The translations under genes were made by a program, and so were the position numbers. From assembly GCA_028685295.1 (NCBI GenBank), contig JAQUEL010000097.1, forward strand, positions 1-5,357: a DNA stretch of 5,357 bases, written 5' to 3'. Under the pieces are notes generated by a model. The model ran no database searches. It saw nothing but the letters and a program-made list of their open reading frames with translations, and was not told where the DNA came from. The first letter of the stretch is position 1; each line of letters starts with the position of its first letter. The stretch comes from a bacterium (lineage in GTDB: Bacteria > UBP13 > UBA5359). Shown here in pieces: positions 1-5,327 of this stretch.

Positions 1-298
1 AAGCATTGTGACATGCGGAGCCGATGGAGCTTTATTGCAAGAAAGAAGAGGAATTCACCGGGTACCCGTATTCACCGGCAGCGCTATAGATACCACCGGG
101 GCCGGAGACAGCTGGTTCGGAGCCTTTTTGGCTGAATATATAAAAGCAGAAGATGCTTACCGGTCTGCTGTATACGCCTCTGCCTTCGCCTCTATCATGG
201 TGGAGCAAAGCGGCGGGGTGAATATGCAGCGTATGCCCGGCAGAAAAGAAGTGGAAGAAAGAATAAAGAGGGAGGATAAGTTGTGTCTGTTCGAGTAG
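1..298 (+). CDS. PfkB-family carbohydrate kinase, C-terminal part (5' end outside window)
   Basis: Only the last 98 residues are visible; the reading frame is open to the window edge, with the first full codon at base 2, so the true start lies upstream. The fragment begins in the nucleotide-binding strand 'VTCGADGALL'. It then carries the PfkB C-terminal signature DTTGAGD followed by SWFGAF (visible residues 30-42). The Asp of GAGD (visible residue 36) is the catalytic base in this ribokinase-like family, and the Gly-rich turn forms the anion hole. The closing helix 'YASAFASIMVEQSGGVNMQRMPGRKEVEERI' is also typical of the family. The enzyme phosphorylates a hydroxyl of a sugar, nucleoside or related alcohol with ATP in the cytoplasm. 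The substrate-selecting N-terminal half is missing, so no substrate is proposed. Trp after GAGDS, where Phe is common, is a minor variation. Its last 16 bases overlap the oxidoreductase gene, which suggests one operon. Confidence 0.9.
   Translation, partial: SIVTCGADGALLQERRGIHRVPVFTGSAIDTTGAGDSWFGAFLAEYIKAEDAYRSAVYASAFASIMVEQSGGVNMQRMPGRKEVEERIKREDKLCLFE
270..275 (+). promoter_or_regulatory. Shine-Dalgarno for the oxidoreductase
   Basis: GGGAGG lies 7 bases upstream of the GTG at 283, within the coding sequence of the kinase. It fixes this non-ATG start: no other in-frame start codon precedes the dinucleotide-binding motif, and the spacing is ideal. Translation is probably coupled to the end of the kinase gene. 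Confidence 0.75.
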
Positions 299-1266
299 GT
301 ATAGTAGGCTTAGGCTGGTGGGGAGAGCAGTTGATGGATATCTTCCGTAGCATCCCCGGCGCAGAAGTAACAGCCGTAGTCAAGAGAACACCTGTTATTA
401 AAAATCTGCAAGGCATCAGGTTCTATGACGACAGCAGCCGGATGATGGATAAAGAGCAGGTGGATGCCATAGTTATCGCCACCCCGCCTACTGCCCACAA
501 AGAAGTCGCCCTTCAGGCAGCCCGGCGAGGCATTCATGTCTTTTGCGAGAAACCTATGGCCGCTACTCTGGAAGATTGTGATGCCATGATAGCCGCCGCT
601 CAGAAGAAGAATATCAAGCTGATGGTAGCCTTCAAGCATCGTTTTGCCCGCAGCTTCTCTCGCTTGAAAGAGAGAGAAGCAGATTTCGGCAAGCCCCTGT
701 GGGCCATGTATACCTATCCCCTGTGGAAGGTAGATGATCCTGGATGGAAGTTTCAGGATAAGGGAACCCGCGGCATCATTGTAGAGAACGTAGTGCATGC
801 CATAGATGGATTGATCTACCTGATGGGAGATGTGGAGAGCGTCTATGCTGAAGGCAACAGAGCCGTGTTCAAGCATCCCACCCTGCCTGATTCGACCATC
901 TTCACTCTGAGGTTCAAGAACGGGGCCATAGCCGCTATAGGAGGAGGCTGCACCTCGGATAGGCGCATCAGCCGGGAGTATCTGGATATTCATTATGAGA
1001 GGGGACTGGCCCAGGTAGAGGGGGCTTTGGATTATCCTTTCAACCTCCGCCTGCTGGACAGGGACAAGGAGGACGTGGAGGAATACAGCTATCCCGGCAG
1101 CGATGGCGTTAGGGAAGAGGCCGAGCATTTTATCCGTTGTATCAGAGAAGATATCGAGCCTATATGCAATGGATCCGAGGGCAGGAAGTCCCTGGAGGTA
1201 GCTCTGGCTGTGCTGGAATCTATAGAGAGTAGAAAAGTGGTTACTTTATGGGGAGGTACAGCTTAA
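283..1266 (+). CDS. Gfo/Idh/MocA-family NAD(P)-dependent oxidoreductase
   Basis: This 327-residue protein is of usual length for the family. The N-terminal Rossmann fold starts at once with VRVGIVGLGWWG, where GxGxxG (residues 9-14) binds the dinucleotide phosphates. 'DAIVIATPPTAHKEVALQAARRGIHVFCEKPMA' (61-93) holds the diagnostic EKP motif (89-91), whose Lys contacts cofactor and substrate. 'VAFKHRFARSF' (115-125) opens the C-terminal alpha/beta domain. 'GIIVENVVHAIDGLIYLMG' (164-182) matches the usual G-x3-D-x3-H-x2-D helix, with His172 and Asp175 in place and Glu168 replacing the common Asp. The family oxidises or reduces a hydroxyl/carbonyl of sugars, inositols, amino sugars or imines, so the substrate stays open. 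The GTG start is chosen from the well-placed GGGAGG and because the Rossmann strand begins four codons later. It overlaps the kinase by 16 bases, supporting co-expression. A soluble cytoplasmic enzyme is expected, as no signal or membrane segment is seen. Confidence 0.93.
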   Translation: MSVRVGIVGLGWWGEQLMDIFRSIPGAEVTAVVKRTPVIKNLQGIRFYDDSSRMMDKEQVDAIVIATPPTAHKEVALQAARRGIHVFCEKPMAATLEDCDAMIAAAQKKNIKLMVAFKHRFARSFSRLKEREADFGKPLWAMYTYPLWKVDDPGWKFQDKGTRGIIVENVVHAIDGLIYLMGDVESVYAEGNRAVFKHPTLPDSTIFTLRFKNGAIAAIGGGCTSDRRISREYLDIHYERGLAQVEGALDYPFNLRLLDRDKEDVEEYSYPGSDGVREEAEHFIRCIREDIEPICNGSEGRKSLEVALAVLESIESRKVVTLWGGTA

Positions 1267-1312
1267 AAAAGCGTGCAGGGAAGCTGAACACCAATAGCCA
1301 ACAACCGAGAAC

Positions 1313-1328
1313 TGCGCCACCGGGCGCA
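1313..1328 (+). other. Small hairpin in the gap before the aminotransferase
   Basis: TGCGCC (1313-1318) and GGCGCA (1323-1328) are perfect complements around a four-base loop ACCG. This gives a compact GC-rich stem ending 9 bases before the Shine-Dalgarno. No T-run follows, so it is not an intrinsic terminator. It could stabilise or mark a processed 5' end of the downstream mRNA, or be chance. The rest of the 86-base gap (1267-1352) shows no convincing promoter. Confidence 0.35.
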
Positions 1329-1337
1329 TATAAAGGC

Positions 1338-1344
1338 GGGAGGT
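1338..1344 (+). promoter_or_regulatory. Shine-Dalgarno for the aminotransferase
   Basis: GGGAGGT sits 8 bases before the ATG at 1353 and 5 bases before an adjacent in-frame GTG at 1350. Both are usable. ATG at 1353 is preferred because of the codon and the spacing; the choice changes the protein by a single residue. Confidence 0.75.
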
Positions 1345-1352
1345 AAATAGTG

Positions 1353-2765
1353 ATGGATAAGAGAGTCGAAATGAAGGTTCCCTTTCCGGGGCCGAAGACG
1401 GTGAAGATGCTGGAGGATATGAAAGCTTATGAGTCTCAAGGCGATCTTTGCTTTGCCAACTATGGCACACCACCGGTTATTGAAGAGGCTGACGGCCTCT
1501 TTGTCAAAAATATCGACGGCAATACCTTTCTGGATCTGACCAGCGGTTTTGCTGCTTTGAATCTGGGACACTGTCCTCAGGAGGTTATAGCTGCTATTGA
1601 TAAGCAGATGAATAGAGTTCATCACACTGCTCAGCAGCCGACGTCAGTGCGAGTGGAACTGGCCAAAAAGTTGGTTGAAATAGCGCCGGGAGAGCTGAAG
1701 AACAATAGCAAGGTGCAGTATGACACCGGGGGCACCAATGCTGTTGAAGTAGGTATGAAGCTGGCCAAGGCGTATACCGGGCGGCCCTATATTCTCTGTT
1801 TCCACGGTGCCTATCATGGACGTTCCTTCGGCACCCTGACCATGAGCAGCTTTGCCTTCCTCAAGGAGGGTTTCTTTCCCCTGATGGATGGTTCTGTGCG
1901 GGTGCCTTATCCTTACTGTTACCGTTGCCCGTTCGGACGGGAGAAGGGCAGCTGCGGGATGTTCTGCCTGGAATACCTGGAGAACCTTCTATCTGATCCC
2001 ACTTGGGGCCTGATAGACAGGAAAAAGGGAACGAATCTGGTGGCCGGTATTCTGATGGAGCCTGCTCAGGGGGCCGGAGGATATATCATACCTCCGGACG
2101 GATTCTGGCAGGGAGTACGTCAACTCTGCGACAAATACGATATCCTGCTGATAGATGATGAAATTCAGATGGGCTGGGGCAGGTCCGGCAAATACTTTGC
2201 TATTGAGACCTGGGACACCTATCCTGATATCATGATGGTGGGCAAAGCCTTTACGGCGGGCACCTTCCCCAATGCGGCCATTATAGCCCGTACGGATATC
2301 ATGGATACTTTCAAGCCGATCAAACAGAGCGTTACCTTCTCCGGAAACCCGGTTGGTGCGGCAGCGGCACTGGCCATGCTGAGGGTGTTGGACCGGGATA
2401 ATCTAATGGCTAATGCGGTCGATGCGGGCGGCTATTTTCTGGAAGGATTAAAGGAGCTGCAACGCAAGCATAAGCTGATAGGTCAGGTGCAGGGTAAGGC
2501 GCTCATGCTCTCACTGGAATTCGTTAAGGACCGTGAAACTAAGGAACCGGCCTCGGAAGAGACGACGAGGATCATCAGAGAGGCGGTCAAGCGGGGCCTG
2601 TTGTTGACTATATCTGGACATTTTGGCAACCGTATCAATATCGTAGCGCCGCTGATTATTACCAGAAGAGAGGTAGATATGGGGCTGGCCATTCTCGATG
2701 AGGTGATATCGGTGGTAGAGGGATGCAAGAATGCGGCAGAATGTGAATGTTGCACGGTTAGTTAA
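1353..2765 (+). CDS. Class-III PLP-dependent aminotransferase (possible amino-acid racemase/epimerase subgroup)
   Basis: This 470-residue, fold-type-I PLP enzyme has every catalytic landmark. 'TGGTNAVE' (125-132) is the phosphate-binding turn. 'FHGAYHGRSFG' (150-160) stacks on the cofactor. 'MEPAQGAGGYIIPP' (235-248) precedes the signature 'LIDDEIQMGWGRSGKYF' (266-282), whose Asp269 should bind the pyridine nitrogen. Lys298 in 'MVGKAFTAG' should form the Schiff base. 'TFSGNPVGAAAALAML' and 'GQVQGKALMLSLEFV' are also family-typical. The general layout (N-terminal PGPK, VPYPYCYRCPFG, C-terminal 'GHFGNRINIVAPLIIT') resembles the GABA-aminotransferase-like group that includes archaeal broad-specificity amino-acid racemases and isoleucine 2-epimerase. 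Transamination and racemisation are therefore both possible. Two Cys clusters stand out: C-x2-C-x8-C-x3-C at 189-205, and a tail with Cys at 458, 464, 466 and 467. The gene follows the oxidoreductase by 86 bases. Its last 35 bases overlap the deacylase gene, implying coupled expression and a shared pathway. The substrate is unknown. Confidence 0.93.
   Translation: MDKRVEMKVPFPGPKTVKMLEDMKAYESQGDLCFANYGTPPVIEEADGLFVKNIDGNTFLDLTSGFAALNLGHCPQEVIAAIDKQMNRVHHTAQQPTSVRVELAKKLVEIAPGELKNNSKVQYDTGGTNAVEVGMKLAKAYTGRPYILCFHGAYHGRSFGTLTMSSFAFLKEGFFPLMDGSVRVPYPYCYRCPFGREKGSCGMFCLEYLENLLSDPTWGLIDRKKGTNLVAGILMEPAQGAGGYIIPPDGFWQGVRQLCDKYDILLIDDEIQMGWGRSGKYFAIETWDTYPDIMMVGKAFTAGTFPNAAIIARTDIMDTFKPIKQSVTFSGNPVGAAAALAMLRVLDRDNLMANAVDAGGYFLEGLKELQRKHKLIGQVQGKALMLSLEFVKDRETKEPASEETTRIIREAVKRGLLLTISGHFGNRINIVAPLIITRREVDMGLAILDEVISVVEGCKNAAECECCTVS
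2718..2723 (+). promoter_or_regulatory. Shine-Dalgarno for the M20 deacylase inside the aminotransferase gene
   Basis: GAGGGA lies 7 bases before the ATG at 2731 (9 bases counted from GAGG), within the aminotransferase coding sequence. It supports the 35-base overlapping start over the later in-frame GTG at 2743, which has no good ribosome binding site in front. Ribosomes finishing the upstream gene would pass over this site, so translational coupling is likely. Confidence 0.6.
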
Positions 2766-3990
2766 AGAAAATAGGGATCAAGCTATTCGTCTGCTGAAAC
2801 AGCTCATAGCTTTTGACAGTCAGGTCATAGAGCAGGGGCGGCAGGGCGGAGAGGGCCTGATTCAGGAGTATATCGCTGATGAATTGAGGACCGTCGGCGT
2901 GGAAGTGGATATTTTCGAGCCGGATAATGGCCGGCTCGAAAAATATCCAGATTTCAACCCGGATCATGATTATCGTGGGCGGCCCAACGTGGTTGGCGTT
3001 CTCAAGGGCATCGGAGGAGGCCGTTCGCTGATCCTCAATGGCCATGCCGATACCGTTTCACCGGGAGATATCGCTCTTTGGAAACACCATCCGCATAGCG
3101 GCACTATCACTACGGGGGAGCAGGGGATAACCGGCCTGGGTGCAGTGGATATGAAAGGTGGATTGGCGGCCATGCTTATGGCTGTGAAGATTGCCAAAGA
3201 AATGAAGCTGCAGTTTAAGGGCGATATTATCTTTCAGAGCGCCGTGGATGAGGAGGGTGGCGGCAATGGAACGCTGGCCTGTGTCGACAGGGGCTATAAG
3301 GCTGATGTTGCTCTTATAGCCGAGCCTACCAGCCTGAAGATAGCTTGTGCGCATCGAGGCGCCATGCATTTAAGAATCAGGACCAGAGGCATATCCACTC
3401 ATGCTTCTATGAAGAGCAAAGGGGTGAATGCCGTTGAGAAGATGGTAGAGGTGATGAGAGCTCTATCAAGCCTGGAGCGCGAATGGTCCATTGCCAAAAA
3501 ACACAATCTTCTTCCTTCTCCTACCATCTCTTTTTGTCAGATTAATGGGGGAAACGGGGCCTCTATTATCCCGGCGGAATGCGAGACTAAGGTAAATATA
3601 AAATATCTGCCTGCAGAAAGAACAGAAGATATCAAGGAGGAGATAGAGGAGCGCATAAATGCTGTAGCCGGTGCAGACCCCTGGCTCAGGGATAACCCGC
3701 CGGAACTGAAATGGCTGCTGAATACCTCTCCGTATGAAGCTTCTACCGCTCATCCTTTGGTTGAAGTTCTGAAAGAAGCCGTAAAGATGGCTGTCGGACG
3801 GGAAGTGATTACCGGCCTGCCTTCCGGCGCTGATGCTCGTATCCTGAATAATATCGGCGGCATACCTACTTTCATATGTGGGCCTGGAGAGCTGGCTCAG
3901 GCCCATCATATAGATGAAACGCTTCCCCTTAAAGAGTATTTGCAAGCCATAGAAGTTTATCTCAGAGTTATTATGAACTGGGTAGGCTGA
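2731..3990 (+). CDS. M20-family zinc deacylase/amidohydrolase (ArgE/DapE/YodQ-like)
   Basis: At 419 residues the length fits the ArgE/DapE branch of clan MH metallopeptidases. All expected active-site positions are present: His105 and Asp107 in NGHADTV; bridging Asp140 in AVDMKGG; general base Glu174 and zinc ligand Glu175 in VDEEGGG; Glu198 in AEPT; and His392 in GPGELAQAHHIDE. The lid domain (about 208-325) contains His224 in 'GISTHASMKSKGVNA', the residue that in DapE reaches across the dimer, and 'INGGNGASIIPAECETKVNIKYLP', where Lys291 occupies the usual Arg of DxRxxP. 'GLPSGADARIL' (362-372) is also typical. The reaction should be hydrolysis of an amide to free an amine plus a carboxylate (acetyl, succinyl or formyl group). 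The order 'RPNVVGVLKG' then 'NGHADTVSPGD..LWKHHPHSG' is like the YodQ/YlmB-type deacylases. No signal peptide is seen, so it is cytoplasmic. Coupling to the aminotransferase suggests that the released or protected amine is that enzyme's substrate or product. The acyl group and substrate are undetermined. Confidence 0.92.
   Translation: MRQNVNVARLVKENRDQAIRLLKQLIAFDSQVIEQGRQGGEGLIQEYIADELRTVGVEVDIFEPDNGRLEKYPDFNPDHDYRGRPNVVGVLKGIGGGRSLILNGHADTVSPGDIALWKHHPHSGTITTGEQGITGLGAVDMKGGLAAMLMAVKIAKEMKLQFKGDIIFQSAVDEEGGGNGTLACVDRGYKADVALIAEPTSLKIACAHRGAMHLRIRTRGISTHASMKSKGVNAVEKMVEVMRALSSLEREWSIAKKHNLLPSPTISFCQINGGNGASIIPAECETKVNIKYLPAERTEDIKEEIEERINAVAGADPWLRDNPPELKWLLNTSPYEASTAHPLVEVLKEAVKMAVGREVITGLPSGADARILNNIGGIPTFICGPGELAQAHHIDETLPLKEYLQAIEVYLRVIMNWVG
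2907..2948. repeat. 17-bp inverted repeat with 7-base loop inside the deacylase gene
   Basis: The left arm, bases 2907-2923 (GGATATTTTCGAGCCGG), pairs with 2931-2948. Twelve perfect pairs, TTTTCGAGCCGG (2912-2923) with CCGGCTCGAAAA (2931-2942), close a seven-base loop (2924-2930). After one bulged A (2943), five further pairs join GGATA with TATCC. The element lies wholly within codons for about residues 59-73 (D-I-F-E-P-D-N-G-R-L-E-K-Y-P), a segment that fits the family and does not look like an insertion. T-rich sequence precedes and A-rich sequence follows, so it does not have terminator polarity on either strand. Confidence 0.8.
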
Positions 3991-4002
3991 CAAAGAAGTG
4001 CA

Positions 4003-4032
4003 TTGACAGGCCGTGCCGGTATCTGTTAGTGT
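4003..4032 (+). promoter_or_regulatory. Candidate sigma-70-type promoter for the membrane protein gene
   Basis: A perfect -35 hexamer TTGACA (4003-4008) is followed after 18 bases by TAGTGT (4027-4032). That weak -10 match is preceded by the extended TG-n element (4024-4026). Transcription would start near 4039, downstream of the alternative GTG at 4013, and would support translation from the ATG at 4055. It lies just after the deacylase stop codon, in the only gap between the two genes. The poor -10 keeps confidence low. Confidence 0.35.
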
Positions 4033-4054
4033 TTCCTGGGGTGGTGTAGCAAGC

Positions 4055-5284
4055 ATGAAATATCTGCTCTGGGGCATAGTTTTGTGTTATCTGCTTATAG
4101 CATCGGTCTATAATTTTGTGGTTACTCCCGGCGGCGGTCCGGATGAGGTCGCTCATCTCAAATATATTAAGGTGCTGGCGCTGGAACACCGTCTGCCGCA
4201 GGCAGCGGAAACGCACCAGGCCCAGCATCCGCCGCTTTACTATGCTCTGGGAGCGGTTGTGTACGTTGCCACACCGTTTTTATCAGAGGATGGGCGTTTG
4301 CATGCAATCAGGTTTCTGTCGCTACTGTTGGGTTTGGCATCATTGCTGCTGATAGGATCCGGCCTGGCAGCCCTCTTTCCGGATAAACCGGCACTCTTGT
4401 TACTCTCTGTGGGAACGATGGCCTTTCACCCGCTCTTCTCCTTAGAAAGCGGAGTCATTAATAACGATCTTCTGGCAACATTTGCTTTCAGTCTTTTTAT
4501 CTATCTGTTGATGATCTCCCTGAAAAATAGATCTTTTGATAAGCGTATCTCTCTTTATATGGGGCTGGCTACGGGCATAGGCTTTCTGGCCAAGCAGACT
4601 TCATTTGTCATGCCCTTCCTCTTTGCAGTGCTGCTTTGGAGGAAACGTTCCTTTCTGGGAATAAATAAAGTTCTTAATCTGGCGGGAGTCTTTGCCTTGA
4701 CTGCCTTAGCTATCAGCGGATGGTGGTATGCCCTCAATTATCTGCGCTACGGCCGGCTGATTTATTACTCCTGTTTGATGCCTATGCAAAAGAATATGGA
4801 TATAATAATGCTGCTGGCGAATTTAGACTTGTTCGTCAAACCGATCAGCACTATCCTGCAACGGACGATAATCTCCTTCTGGGCACCTCTATGGATAATC
4901 AGGCGGTTCTTTGATGATCTTCATATCTATATAGCGGCAGCATTTCTTCTGCCGCTGTTGCCGATCGCCGGTATTATCCGGCTTGCCCGACAGCATAGAT
5001 CCTATCGCAATATCAGCCTTCTTCTGCTGAGTGTGGTAGTATTTACGTTGGCTGGTATTATTTATTATGCTCTGACCGTTGATTATCGGGCTGTAGAGGG
5101 CGGGCGTTATCTCCTGGCGGCGCTTCCGGCTGTGGCCATTCTTATAGGTTCCGGATTTTCGACTCTGTTGCCGCGTCGTTTTGCCTTGCCGCTGGCTATA
5201 GTTATTCTTCTAGCTATGCTGGCAGGAGATATCTACTGTCTCTCCGCTGCACGGCTCTATCATCAGTTGGGTCTGCATGTCTGA
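4055..5284 (+). CDS. Polytopic membrane protein, GT-C/DUF2142-like putative glycosyltransferase
   Basis: This 409-residue protein is dominated by about 10-12 hydrophobic segments, roughly at 3-23, 60-76, 84-108, 112-130, 137-156, 166-195, 205-227, 265-283, 290-310, 319-340, 351-369 and 376-396. After the first segment comes an extracytoplasmic-type loop with 'GPDEVAHLKYIKVL' (28-41). A PDE-x2-H motif at this place is typical of GT-C enzymes and DUF2142 proteins, where the acidic pair is thought to be catalytic. 'QHPPLYYALGAVVY' (57-70), 'NNDLLATFAF' (136-145), 'FLAKQTSFVMPF' (177-188) and the late 'GGRYLLAALPAVAIL' (349-363) also fit. Such proteins move a sugar from a lipid-linked donor to lipid, glycan or protein, but donor and acceptor cannot be told here. 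ATG 4055 is chosen because Met-Lys leads directly into the first membrane helix and a GGGGTGG-like site precedes it. An upstream GTG at 4013 would add 14 unremarkable residues. It follows the deacylase by 64 bases and probably has its own promoter. Confidence 0.82.
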   Translation: MKYLLWGIVLCYLLIASVYNFVVTPGGGPDEVAHLKYIKVLALEHRLPQAAETHQAQHPPLYYALGAVVYVATPFLSEDGRLHAIRFLSLLLGLASLLLIGSGLAALFPDKPALLLLSVGTMAFHPLFSLESGVINNDLLATFAFSLFIYLLMISLKNRSFDKRISLYMGLATGIGFLAKQTSFVMPFLFAVLLWRKRSFLGINKVLNLAGVFALTALAISGWWYALNYLRYGRLIYYSCLMPMQKNMDIIMLLANLDLFVKPISTILQRTIISFWAPLWIIRRFFDDLHIYIAAAFLLPLLPIAGIIRLARQHRSYRNISLLLLSVVVFTLAGIIYYALTVDYRAVEGGRYLLAALPAVAILIGSGFSTLLPRRFALPLAIVILLAMLAGDIYCLSAARLYHQLGLHV

Positions 5285-5298
5285 CGAGCCACTGTTCC

Positions 5299-5327
5299 TT
5301 GCTAATATCACGGCAGGATATTATACT
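5299..5327 (+). promoter_or_regulatory. Candidate sigma-70-type promoter in the terminal 73-base segment
   Basis: TTGCTA (5299-5304) and TATACT (5322-5327) are separated by exactly 17 bases, matching four of six and five of six consensus positions. The surrounding stretch is AT-rich. It would drive a gene beyond the window. An ATG at 5344 could open that gene, but it has no Shine-Dalgarno and only four codons are visible, so no coding region is called. Confidence 0.35.

Noticed and set aside
310-1128. Long open frame of 272 codons on the minus strand opposite the oxidoreductase
   Set aside because: It lies wholly antisense to a gene with clear family motifs, has no recognisable domain, and is explained by codon bias of the sense strand.
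1329-1334. TATAAA as a possible -10 element before the aminotransferase
   Set aside because: There is no -35-like hexamer at 16-18 bases, and transcription would start within the Shine-Dalgarno itself.
2074-2097. CCGGAGG/CCTCCGG inverted repeat with a 10-base loop in the aminotransferase gene
   Set aside because: It encodes the conserved GAGG...PP segment; glycine and proline codons readily produce complementary sequence, so chance is sufficient.
4013-4054. GTG start giving a 14-residue longer membrane protein
   Set aside because: It has no convincing Shine-Dalgarno, the added residues are not membrane-like, and it lies inside the candidate promoter spacer. ATG 4055 leads directly into the first helix.
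3466-4077. Open frame of 203 codons on the minus strand opposite the deacylase 3' end
   Set aside because: It is antisense to conserved M20 sequence and shows no protein family features.
4934-4955. GCGGCAG/CTGCCGC hairpin in the membrane protein gene
   Set aside because: It is a 7-bp stem in Ala/Leu-Pro codons, with no T-run after it and in the middle of an intact gene.
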